NCBI GenBank assembly: GCA_038259455.1
Contig: JBBSOT010000263.1
Span: 1-7,224 of the forward strand
Reading direction: 5' to 3'
Source of the DNA: CAMYMG01 sp038259455
Lineage (GTDB): Bacteria; Pseudomonadota; Alphaproteobacteria; Rhizobiales; Rhizobiaceae
Length of the DNA: 7,224 nt
Shown here: positions 1 to 6,006 of the stretch, one piece after another
Position numbering within the stretch: position 1 is the first letter of the stretch
Layout: every line of letters begins with the position of its first letter
Made by a program: the position numbers and the translations under genes
Notes under the pieces: model-generated
Databases searched by the model: none
What the model was told of the DNA's origin: nothing
The model's input: the letters and a program-made list of their open reading frames with translations, nothing else

Positions 1-1329
1 CTTTGCCTCGGCCCGTTTGCGGCGCAGTCCGTCGGCGATGATAAGCCGCGACATGGCGTGGTAGAGCGGCTCACGCGAAATCATCCGCGCTGTCCCGTAA
101 CCCAGCATCGATGCGCACATCAGCGGAATGACGTTGTCGTGGCTTCCGGTCATCTCCAGGATGATGACGAACGCCGTCATCGGAGCCTGCACCACGCCGG
201 CGAAATAGCCCGCCATGCCAAGCAGGGCGGCGATGCCGATGTCAGCCCCCAGTATCAATCCGAGCGTGCTGCCGATGCCCGCCCCCACCGACAGGGATGG
301 CGCGAAAATGCCGCCCGGAATCCCCGACACCATCGAGATCAGCCCTGCCGCCAGCTTTTCGGCGAAGAAGAACCATGGCAGCGCGTTGCCCTCGATGGCG
401 CTGCGCGCCTGGTCATAGCCGGTTCCAAAGGTCTGTCCGCCCGACATCAGGCCGATGCCGGCGACGGCCAGTCCGCACAGGCCGGCAAACAGCAGCGTCC
501 TTTTCAACGGATCCGGCTGCACCCAGCGCCTCAATCGGCGGATGGCGCGCAGTGCTGCCCAGCTGAACCCGGCGCCAAGGCCGCCGCCGACGATGCCACA
601 GGCCCCGACCAGCACCCACTCCGTCGTCGATGCTACCCTGGCGTCGGTGACGCCGAAATAGGTGTAGTTGCCGACCAGCCCGATTGCCGCAAGGCCGGCT
701 AGAATGACCGCCGACAGCACGATGCCGTTGGTGCGCGACTGATAGCTGCGGCCCATCTCCTCGATGGCAAAGACGATACCCGCCAGCGGCGTGTTGAAGG
801 CCGCAGCGATTCCGGCCGCCGAACCTGCCAGGATAAGCCCGCGCGCATGCGCCATGCCGCCCCAGCGCGCTGCCTGAAGCATCAGCGACGCGCCGACTTG
901 CACGGTTGGGCCTTCGCGGCCGATCGACGCGCCCGACGCCAGACCGACCACCGTCAGCAGGATTTTGCCGACCACCAGCTTCAGCGACAGGATATGGCTT
1001 CGGTCGGTATCGTCGCGCAGCACCCGTGCCGCAATCGCCTGCGGGATGCCGCTGCCCTGCGAGCCGGGAAACCAGCGATGCGCCATCCAGGCGCACAGCA
1101 CGAAGCCGACCGGCGTGATGACCAGGGGCAGCCCCGAGCGCCAGCCCTGCTGGTCGCTGACGTGGTGGAACAGCGCTTGCGCCGCATCGGCCAGGTGCGC
1201 GAACAGGACGCTGATCAGGCCAATGGCGATGGCGCCCGCCCAGAAAACGAGCCGCGGCTGCCAAACGCGCCTGCTCGTAAACATGACCCGCGAGCGGCGC
1301 AGAACCGGAAAACTCTTCTCTATGCGCAC
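1..1329 (-). CDS. CLC-family chloride channel / H+:Cl- exchanger (3' end cut by window edge)
   Basis: Polytopic inner-membrane protein of the CLC family, which moves Cl- through the membrane, in many bacteria in exchange for protons. The frame read from GTG at 1329 is open for 443 codons to the window edge. It has the three hallmark anion-pathway motifs in order: GSGIP (Ser about residue 93), GREGP (gating Glu about 139) and GIFAP (Phe about 342). A Tyr in PLY (about 423) matches the central pore Tyr of E. coli ClcA. A second Glu in the IEEM motif (about 191) aligns with the internal proton Glu of ClcA, so I infer an exchanger rather than a passive channel. No CBS domain is visible before the edge, and little sequence should be missing. 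The GTG start has a GGAAGA ribosome site about 9 bases upstream. ATG at 1284 is an alternative, 15 residues shorter, with a poor ribosome site. The gene is divergent from rlmN. Confidence 0.93.
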   Translation of the reverse strand, partial: MRIEKSFPVLRRSRVMFTSRRVWQPRLVFWAGAIAIGLISVLFAHLADAAQALFHHVSDQQGWRSGLPLVITPVGFVLCAWMAHRWFPGSQGSGIPQAIAARVLRDDTDRSHILSLKLVVGKILLTVVGLASGASIGREGPTVQVGASLMLQAARWGGMAHARGLILAGSAAGIAAAFNTPLAGIVFAIEEMGRSYQSRTNGIVLSAVILAGLAAIGLVGNYTYFGVTDARVASTTEWVLVGACGIVGGGLGAGFSWAALRAIRRLRRWVQPDPLKRTLLFAGLCGLAVAGIGLMSGGQTFGTGYDQARSAIEGNALPWFFFAEKLAAGLISMVSGIPGGIFAPSLSVGAGIGSTLGLILGADIGIAALLGMAGYFAGVVQAPMTAFVIILEMTGSHDNVIPLMCASMLGYGTARMISREPLYHAMSRLIIADGLRRKRAEAK

Positions 1330-1480
1330 AAGCCTGTTCTTCCAGTCTCTGGACCCGACAGTTTCATCAAGTTTGTTCGACGACGCGTGTCAACCGTCGA
1401 GCGTGACGCACTCCCCACATCATGCTATGTGCGCGCCATACGTCGACAATTCTTCCCGATCCACCCATATAGCCGCTGTC

Positions 1481-2713
1481 ATGACCCTTTCGCTCAACCT
1501 TGCCGATACTGCCGCACGCGATGCCCTCAGGGCGCCTGCCCCCCGGGGCAAGGCGTCGTTGATCGGGCTGACGCGCAGTGAACTCGCGCAGGCGCTGGTT
1601 GATGCCGGCATCGTGCCGGAGCGCCAGGCAAGGATGCGTGCACAGCAGCTCTGGCACTGGCTTTATGTGCGCGGTGTTTCAGACTTCGCCCACATGTTCA
1701 ACATATCCAAGGATCTGCGCGTCGAACTGGCCAGGCATTTCGACATTGCGCGTCCCGAAATCGTCGAGGAGCAGATCTCGACCGACGGCACCCGCAAATG
1801 GTTGTTCCGCTTCCCGCCGCGCGGCGCCGGTCGTCCCGTCGAAATCGAAACCGTCTACATTCCCGAGGCAGGTCGCGGAACGCTCTGCATCTCGTCGCAA
1901 GTCGGCTGCACCTTGACCTGCTCCTTCTGCCATACCGGCACCCAGAAGCTTGTGCGCAACCTGACCGCCGAGGAAATTCTCACCCAGTTGATGACGGCGC
2001 GCGACCGTCTCGGCGATTTTCCGGACCGTGACACGCCCGACGGAGCCATCGTGCCCGCTGAAGGGCGCAAGATCTCGAACATTGTCATGATGGGAATGGG
2101 CGAGCCGCTTTATAATTTCGAGGCCGTGAAGACAGCCCTGCTGATCGCCTCGGATGGCGACGGCCTATCACTGTCGAAGCGGCGCATCACCTTGTCCACA
2201 TCTGGTGTCGTCCCGGAAATATACCGGACCGGCGAGGAGATCGGCGTGATGCTCGCCATCTCGCTGCATGCCACAAATGACGATCTGCGCGACATGCTTG
2301 TGCCGATCAACAAGAAATATCCGCTGAAGGAATTGATCGCGGCCTGCCGAGCCTATCCCGGCCTGTCCAACGCCAGGCGGATCACGTTCGAATATGTCAT
2401 GCTGAAAGACGTCAATGACAGCCTTGCCGATGCCAGGGAGCTGGTGAAGCTGCTCAAGGGCATTCCGGCCAAGATCAACCTGATCCCCTTCAATCCATGG
2501 CCCGGCAACAACTACCAGTGCTCAGACTGGGAGACGATCGAGAAATTCTCGGATTACATCAACGCCGCTGGATACGCATCGCCGATCCGCACGCCGCGCG
2601 GACGCGATATTCTGGCCGCCTGCGGCCAGCTGAAATCAGACTCCGAACGCATGAAGAAGTCCGACCGGCTGGCGCTCGAGGCCATGATGATAGCAGGTCA
2701 CGGCGAGGCCTGA
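1481..2713 (+). CDS. rlmN: Dual-specificity 23S rRNA (A2503-C2) / tRNA (A37-C2) methyltransferase RlmN
   Basis: Cytoplasmic radical-SAM enzyme that puts a methyl group on C2 of A2503 in 23S rRNA and of A37 in some tRNAs, supporting translational fidelity. The 410-residue product fits the usual rhizobial length. An N-terminal helical accessory domain (about residues 25-110) is followed by the radical-SAM core. The 4Fe-4S cluster is bound by the CxxxCxxC motif (C143, C147, C150). C136, seven residues earlier, matches the catalytic Cys118 of E. coli, and C381 in AACGQ matches the methyl-carrying Cys355. GMGE at 205-208 is the SAM-binding glycine motif. The reading frame stays open far upstream (to about 965) across the divergent clc gene, but ATG 1481 (MTLSLNLADTAARDAL) matches the N-terminus of rhizobial homologues. 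The ribosome site there is weak. The last base of the stop codon is the first base of the next gene, so the two are probably translationally coupled. Confidence 0.97.
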   Translation: MTLSLNLADTAARDALRAPAPRGKASLIGLTRSELAQALVDAGIVPERQARMRAQQLWHWLYVRGVSDFAHMFNISKDLRVELARHFDIARPEIVEEQISTDGTRKWLFRFPPRGAGRPVEIETVYIPEAGRGTLCISSQVGCTLTCSFCHTGTQKLVRNLTAEEILTQLMTARDRLGDFPDRDTPDGAIVPAEGRKISNIVMMGMGEPLYNFEAVKTALLIASDGDGLSLSKRRITLSTSGVVPEIYRTGEEIGVMLAISLHATNDDLRDMLVPINKKYPLKELIAACRAYPGLSNARRITFEYVMLKDVNDSLADARELVKLLKGIPAKINLIPFNPWPGNNYQCSDWETIEKFSDYINAAGYASPIRTPRGRDILAACGQLKSDSERMKKSDRLALEAMMIAGHGEA

Positions 2714-3201
2714 TGGCTGCCGTTCTGATCTATCTCGGCAGGTTTTTCATCATCATCGTCGGCTACGCCGTCGCCTCCGTGGCTGCCAGTGTGTTCCTCA
2801 ACATCCTGTTGCTTGGCGCGATCAATTTTCGGCCTGACGAAACGCTGCCGGCCGTCATCGCGTCGATGATTTTCTCGGTTCCGCTCGTATCACTCTTCGT
2901 CGCCTATCTGGCCTTTGTCCCGGCGGTACCGGCGATCCTGATCGCCGAAGTGCTCGGCAAGCGCGACTGGCTGTTTTATGCCATCGCCGGCGCAATCGTT
3001 GCCGCCGTGGTGATCGGCTTCATGACCGGCACCGCCGAGACCGGTTCTGACATGATCGCCGACCCGGGCTTCGCCCTTGCCATACTGGCAAGCGGCATGT
3101 GTGGCGGCATCGTCTATTGGGTGGTGTGTGGACGCAGCGCCGGCAGATGGCGCGACCGCGTCGAACGCTTGCCTATTTCGCCTGGGCCGTCAGGATCTTG
3201 A
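2713..3201 (+). CDS. Hypothetical small integral membrane protein, coupled to rlmN
   Basis: Unrecognised 162-residue protein. It has four likely membrane helices at about residues 10-36, 46-72, 87-104 and 119-139, and a basic, Arg-rich C-terminal tail (about 140-152), which suggests the tail faces the cytoplasm. A short charged segment (EVLGKRDW, 79-86) lies between helices 2 and 3. The start is the ATG that shares its A with the rlmN stop (TGATG). A GAGG four bases upstream can serve as ribosome site, and the frame is continuous from there. The arrangement implies co-transcription and translational coupling with rlmN, but gives no functional link. The last 29 bases overlap the end of the convergent LysE-type gene. 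No enzyme motif, signal peptidase II site or known domain is visible. It is probably a lineage-specific conserved membrane protein; I assign no function. Confidence 0.8.
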   Translation: MAAVLIYLGRFFIIIVGYAVASVAASVFLNILLLGAINFRPDETLPAVIASMIFSVPLVSLFVAYLAFVPAVPAILIAEVLGKRDWLFYAIAGAIVAAVVIGFMTGTAETGSDMIADPGFALAILASGMCGGIVYWVVCGRSAGRWRDRVERLPISPGPSGS

Positions 3202-3814
3202 GCGCGAAAGCCGAGAACACACCGGCAAACAGATAGTCGACAGCCCGGGTCACGCGAGGGTTGCGGTTCATCGCCGCCGAAAAACGCTCGGCCGCCAGCA
3301 CCATCGGTGCCGTGACCGGGATAGAGATCAGCACGAAGATGGCGCCCAGGAAGAACAGTTTTCCCGGCGCGTGGGGATCGTGGGGCGACACGAACTGCGG
3401 CAGGAAGGTCATGAAGAACAGGATGATCTTCGGGTTCAAAAGGTTGACGCCAAGCCCCGTTGAAAAGCTCTTGAGCATTGAGAGACTGGGACCGCTGCGT
3501 TTGGCCGGCTTGAATGCCGACCCATACCTTATGGCCTGGTAGGCAAGGAACACCAGGTAGCCAGCGCCAAAGATCTTCAGCGCGAGGAACGCGCCGGGCG
3601 AGGCAACGATCAGCGCCGAGATACCGACCACCACAAGGGTCGTGTGCACAAGGGTACCCGTCAGGGCACCTGCCATCGACGCGAAGCCGGCTGCCCGTCC
3701 CTGGTTCAGCGCACGGCTGACGAACAGCGTCATGTCGGGGCCGGGCGTAATCGCCAGAATGACCGACGCAATGGCAAACTGGATAAGGATCGGCGTACTG
3801 GGGATGAAAGACAT
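3173..3814 (-). CDS. LysE/RhtB-family amino-acid (or small metabolite) exporter
   Basis: Inner-membrane exporter of the LysE/RhtB superfamily, whose members expel amino acids such as lysine, threonine, homoserine lactone or leucine. The 213-residue length is typical. The N-terminal helix carries the family signature ITPGPDM (22-28), followed by a conserved basic/glycine stretch (about 34-51, with SRALNQGR). The second signature, LNPKIILFFMTFLPQF (126-141), marks the second half. About six helices are expected, at about 8-28, 44-70, 76-96, 121-143, 155-176 and 192-210. ATG at 3814 gives the family's standard N-terminus; the frame runs open further upstream but reads non-family sequence there. 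A modest GGA ribosome site lies about nine bases before it. The substrate cannot be read from sequence. No LysR or Lrp regulator gene is adjacent within the window. The gene is divergent from the TRAP operon and shares its control region. Confidence 0.92.
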   Translation of the reverse strand: MSFIPSTPILIQFAIASVILAITPGPDMTLFVSRALNQGRAAGFASMAGALTGTLVHTTLVVVGISALIVASPGAFLALKIFGAGYLVFLAYQAIRYGSAFKPAKRSGPSLSMLKSFSTGLGVNLLNPKIILFFMTFLPQFVSPHDPHAPGKLFFLGAIFVLISIPVTAPMVLAAERFSAAMNRNPRVTRAVDYLFAGVFSAFALKILTAQAK

Positions 3815-3894
3815 GAGGGCGTTTCCGGAGCAGGCTGCCAGCCATACGTCAAAGCCGTTGGTCACGCCAGTGCAGCGCTGCGACCATACAGTTG

Positions 3895-3927
3895 CTGCAA
3901 TGCAGTATTGAATTTCGCATTGCAATA
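3895..3927. repeat. Nested inverted repeats near the exporter promoter
   Basis: Three overlapping symmetries are visible. An 11-base palindrome, CTGCA-a-TGCAG, lies at 3895-3905. An 8-base inverted repeat, TGCAATGC (3896-3903) and GCATTGCA (3917-3924), has 13 bases between its arms. A third pair, TATTG (3906-3910) and CAATA (3923-3927), also brackets the centre. On the minus strand the right arm sits at the candidate -10 and start point of the exporter gene, so a dimeric regulator bound here could control it. The sequence shows the symmetry; the binding role is inferred. Confidence 0.5.
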
Positions 3928-3952
3928 TACGCGAATGAAATTGGTTGACCAA
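3924..3952 (-). promoter_or_regulatory. Candidate sigma-70-type promoter for the LysE-type exporter
   Basis: Read on the minus strand, TTGGTC (plus 3947-3952) and TATATT (plus 3924-3929) are 17 bases apart, the ideal spacing. The -10 is close to consensus and the -35 is poor (three of six). The predicted start would be near 3917, leaving a leader of about 100 bases before ATG 3814. The poor -35 lies inside the palindromic operator. Confidence 0.35.
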
Positions 3953-3954
3953 TT
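3939..3954. promoter_or_regulatory. Palindromic operator, FadR-type GntR-like
   Basis: AATTGGT-TG-ACCAATT is a perfect 7-base inverted repeat with a two-base centre. The core TTGGTnnACCAA is the form bound by FadR-subfamily GntR repressors such as the ExuR/UxuR hexuronate regulators, which often control sugar-acid and carboxylate transport genes. It lies about 200 bases before the dctP-type start and 125 before the exporter start. It would overlap candidate -35 elements on both strands, as expected for a repressor site. No GntR gene is in the window, so the regulator is unknown. Confidence 0.55.
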
Positions 3955-3972
3955 CATCCCGTATCCAATAAC
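3945..3972 (+). promoter_or_regulatory. Candidate promoter for the TRAP operon
   Basis: TTGACC (3945-3950, five of six to the -35 consensus) is followed after 16 bases by AATAAC (3967-3972, four of six to the -10). The -35 is embedded in the palindrome at 3939-3954. It would give a leader of roughly 180 bases before ATG 4157. A second possibility closer to the gene is TTGCAA (4086-4091) with TATGCT (4108-4113), also 16 bases apart. Both are by-eye matches. Confidence 0.35.
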
Positions 3973-3998
3973 TGCGCTTTCGGTATTGCACGTAGCGG

Positions 3999-4018
3999 CT
4001 AAGACTAAAGTCTAAAAG
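3999..4018. repeat. Small palindrome and stepped CTAAG repeats in the TRAP leader
   Basis: CTAAG (3999), CTAAAG (4005) and CTAAAAG (4012) follow one another, each with one more A and one base between. Within them AGACT-AA-AGTCT (4002-4013) is a 5-base inverted repeat. It is too short to be a terminator. It could be a weak protein site or chance. Confidence 0.4.
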
Positions 4019-4144
4019 TGCTATCCATCGACCCGGATCCTTCCGTTTCAGACACCCTGGACAATCTCCCGCCGTCATTACACGCTTGCAACATACTGTT
4101 TCTTGAATATGCTGGCCCGGCAGAACAAACAAAAAAATGCAACT

Positions 4145-4150
4145 GGGAGG
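4145..4150 (+). promoter_or_regulatory. Strong ribosome binding site that fixes the dctP-type start
   Basis: GGGAGG lies six bases before ATG 4157. The same frame is open upstream, with TTG at 4103 and ATG at 4109, but those would place about 16-18 unrelated residues before the Tat signal and would put this site inside the coding region. ATG 4157 is therefore preferred. Confidence 0.8.
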
Positions 4151-4156
4151 TGCATC

Positions 4157-5278
4157 ATGACCAAGGATCCGATTTCACGCCGCAGGTTTCTGAAAACGTC
4201 CGCTCTGGGCGGCACGGTGGCCGTCGGCGCAACACTCGCCGCGCCGGCTGTGCTGGCTCAGGCACCAGTCGTGCTCAAGATGCAGTCCTCGTGGCCGGAG
4301 TCGGACGTTTTTCAGGACATGGCCAAGCAATATGTCGAGCGCGTCGAAGCCATGTCGGGCGGGCGCCTGAAGATCGACCTGCTGCCGGCTGGCGCGGTGG
4401 TCGGCGCCTTTCAGGTCCAGGACGCCTGTCACGATGGCATCCTCGACGCGGCTCATGATGTGCCCGTCTACTGGTACGGCAAGAACACGGCCGCCTCGCT
4501 GTTCGGCACCGGCCCCGTGTTCGGCGCCGACGCCAACCAGATGATCGCCTGGCTCTACCATGGCGGCGGCTATGACTTCTATCGCGAGCTGACCCAGGAT
4601 ATCCTCGGTCTCAACGTCGTGGGCTTCCTGTCCTTCGGGATGCCGGCGCAGCCCCTTGGCTGGTTCAAGAGCGAAATCACCGACGCTTCGCAACTCTCCG
4701 GCCTGAAATACCGCACCGTCGGCCTCGCCGCCGACCTGTTCCAGTCGATGGGCGCCTCGGTTGCCCAGCTTCCGGGCGGCGAAATCGTTCCGGCCATGGA
4801 GCGTGGCGTCATCGACGGCTTCGAGTTCAACAACCCGACCTCGGACAAGCGCTTCGGCGCCCAGGACGTGGCCAAGAACTACATGCTGGCCTCGTATCAC
4901 CAGGCTTCCGAGTCCTTCGAGTACATCTTCAACAAGGACAAGTTCGAGAGCCTCGATCCAGACTTGCAGGCGATCCTGCAATACGCTGTCGAGGCGACAC
5001 ATCTGGCAAACTTCGCACTGGCGATGAACCAGTACTCCGCCGACCTGCAGTCGCTGCAGAACGAGTCGGGCGTCAATGTGAAGCGTACGCCGGATTCGGT
5101 GCTTCAGGCGCAGCTCGAGGCCTGGGACAAGATCCTGCCGCCACTGATGGAGGATCCCTTCTTCGCCAAGGTTGTAGACAGCCAGAAGGCCTGGTGCGAG
5201 CGCGTGGTCTACTACAGCCTGCAGAACGCGCCGGACTACAAGCTGGCCTACCAGCACTATTTCCCGGGCAAGATCTGA
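4157..5278 (+). CDS. TRAP transporter periplasmic substrate-binding protein (DctP/TakP type)
   Basis: Periplasmic receptor that captures the substrate and delivers it to the DctQM-type membrane complex. The 373-residue precursor begins with a twin-arginine signal (SRRRFLK, residues 7-13), a hydrophobic stretch and a cleavage site near residue 34 or 36 (VLA or AQA), so it is probably exported folded by Tat. The mature part has the features of the TakP-like group: WYGK (106-109), YHGGG (134-138), GWF (168-170), KYRTV with the carboxylate-binding Arg at 186, and a GxIDGFEF-type motif (217-224). By remembered alignment to Rhodobacter TakP, Q165, R186 and E223 match residues that hold the ligand and its cation, while the TakP Trp next to that Glu is Phe224 here. 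This favours a carboxylate such as a keto or hydroxy acid; the exact substrate is unknown. It is the first gene of the operon. Confidence 0.95.
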   Translation: MTKDPISRRRFLKTSALGGTVAVGATLAAPAVLAQAPVVLKMQSSWPESDVFQDMAKQYVERVEAMSGGRLKIDLLPAGAVVGAFQVQDACHDGILDAAHDVPVYWYGKNTAASLFGTGPVFGADANQMIAWLYHGGGYDFYRELTQDILGLNVVGFLSFGMPAQPLGWFKSEITDASQLSGLKYRTVGLAADLFQSMGASVAQLPGGEIVPAMERGVIDGFEFNNPTSDKRFGAQDVAKNYMLASYHQASESFEYIFNKDKFESLDPDLQAILQYAVEATHLANFALAMNQYSADLQSLQNESGVNVKRTPDSVLQAQLEAWDKILPPLMEDPFFAKVVDSQKAWCERVVYYSLQNAPDYKLAYQHYFPGKI

Positions 5279-5284
5279 ACCGGA

Positions 5285-5304
5285 GGCGCTGCGGTGCAGG
5301 CGCC
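5285..5304 (+). other. Small bulged stem-loop after the dctP-type stop
   Basis: GGCGC-TGC (5285-5292) can pair with GCA-GCGCC (5296-5304), with one bulged G (5299) and a three-base GGT loop. It starts seven bases after the stop and includes part of a GGAGG (5282-5286) that resembles a ribosome site. It may act with the larger hairpin downstream in protecting the upstream mRNA. Confidence 0.45.
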
Positions 5305-5321
5305 ACTGAACTGAACTGATG

Positions 5322-5351
5322 TCGGGCGGAGCCCTTGCCGGCTCCGCCCGA
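5322..5351 (+). terminator. Strong intercistronic hairpin between dctP- and dctQ-type genes
   Basis: TCGGGCGGAGCC and GGCTCCGCCCGA form a perfect 12-base, mostly G-C stem with a six-base loop (CTTGCC, 5334-5339). No run of T follows (TCTTCGTC), so it is more likely an mRNA-stabilising element or partial attenuator than a full terminator. Such hairpins after the binding-protein gene are common in transport operons and let the receptor be made in excess of the membrane subunits. It ends 34 bases before the dctQ-type start. Confidence 0.75.
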
Positions 5352-5385
5352 TCTTCGTCGGCTGGCGGCAGGAATCGGACTTTCG

Positions 5386-6006
5386 ATGGAAAGCTATATT
5401 CGTTTCGCCGACAGGCTGTCGGCCTGGTTCGGCAAGGTATTCGGCTGGTGCGTCATGGTGATGACGATCGGTGTCACCTACGAAGTGTTCGTCCGCTACG
5501 TGCTGAACTCTCCGACCCCATGGGCTTTCGACATCAGCTACATGATGTACGGCACCATGTTCATGATGGCCGGCGCCTACACGCTGTCGCGCGACGGCCA
5601 TGTCCGCGGTGATTTCGTCTATCGGCTGCTCAAGCCTGCGACCCAGGCGCGGCTCGAATTCGTGCTCTATTTCCTGTTCTTCTTTCCAGGCGTTCTCGCG
5701 CTCGTGATCTCGGGGTGGCGCTATGCCGGTCGCTCCTGGCGCTATTTGGAAGTCAGCGTCATGAGCCCGGCCAACATCCCGATCTACCAGTTCAAGACAG
5801 TCATTATCGCCGCCGGAATCCTGCTCTTCCTGCAGGGCATCGCGCAGGTCTTCCGCTGTGTCATCACCATGCGGACCGGCGTGTGGCCGAAGGCCGACGA
5901 TGACGTGGAAGAACTCGAGGCCGTCCTGCAGCGGGAAGGAGCCGCAGCGCTCCGGCACGGCTCCGAAGCCGTCGATGTTGTAGCGCCAAAAGGACCAGCC
6001 CGATGA
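5386..6006 (+). CDS. TRAP transporter small membrane subunit (DctQ type)
   Basis: Small integral membrane partner of the DctM-type subunit; it is needed for assembly and contact with the binding protein. The 206 residues contain four likely helices (about 15-37, 50-67, 90-110 and 136-160). They include the family pattern VFVRYVLNSPTPWAFDIS (34-51) and a GHVRGDF segment (71-77) after helix 2. A charged tail of about 45 residues (162-206, with DDDVEELE) extends past the last helix and is longer than in most DctQ proteins. ATG 5386 gives a standard N-terminus, with a CGGA ribosome site six bases upstream. A TTG at 5335 in the same frame lies in the loop of the hairpin and is rejected. The stop overlaps the next start by four bases (ATGA), so translation of the two membrane subunits is coupled. 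Confidence 0.94.
   Translation: MESYIRFADRLSAWFGKVFGWCVMVMTIGVTYEVFVRYVLNSPTPWAFDISYMMYGTMFMMAGAYTLSRDGHVRGDFVYRLLKPATQARLEFVLYFLFFFPGVLALVISGWRYAGRSWRYLEVSVMSPANIPIYQFKTVIIAAGILLFLQGIAQVFRCVITMRTGVWPKADDDVEELEAVLQREGAAALRHGSEAVDVVAPKGPAR

Larger units (their letters stand above)
3815..4156. other. Divergent intergenic control region between the exporter and TRAP genes
   Basis: A 342-base stretch without a convincing gene. It is visibly more AT-rich in its middle (about 3885-4018) than the surrounding coding DNA. From left to right it holds the exporter leader with a perfect 10-base palindrome (GCAGCGCTGC, 3872-3881), nested inverted repeats (3895-3927), a GntR-type palindrome (3939-3954) with candidate promoters in both directions, a short repeated motif (3999-4018), and a TRAP leader that ends in an A-rich run (about 4126-4138) before the ribosome site. 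Open frames that cross it lack ribosome sites and protein-like composition. Confidence 0.75.

Noticed and set aside
413..1264. Long minus-strand open frame inside the CLC gene region
   Set aside because: It is a neighbouring frame of the true CLC gene. Its product is Arg/Gly/Ala/Pro-rich with no family motifs, whereas the frame from 1329 shows all CLC hallmarks.
1403..1431. GTGACG and TATGTG, 17 bases apart, as an rlmN promoter
   Set aside because: Only four and three of six bases match the consensus, and the region is GC-rich. This is too weak to annotate.
965..1480. N-terminal extension of rlmN by about 170 residues
   Set aside because: The frame is open only because the antisense of a GC-rich gene lacks stops. 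The extension is unlike RlmN and crosses the divergent CLC gene.
3872..3881. Perfect 10-base palindrome GCAGCGCTGC in the exporter leader
   Set aside because: It is short, has no loop, and is built from words common in GC-rich DNA. It is probably chance.
4175..5257. 360-residue open frame antisense to the dctP-type gene
   Set aside because: It mirrors the codon bias of the real gene, has no ribosome site or family resemblance, and lies within a convincing binding-protein gene.
5257..5958. 233-residue open frame antisense to the dctQ-type gene
   Set aside because: It has a His/Asp/Glu-rich shadow composition, includes the antisense of the hairpin, and has no recognisable domain.
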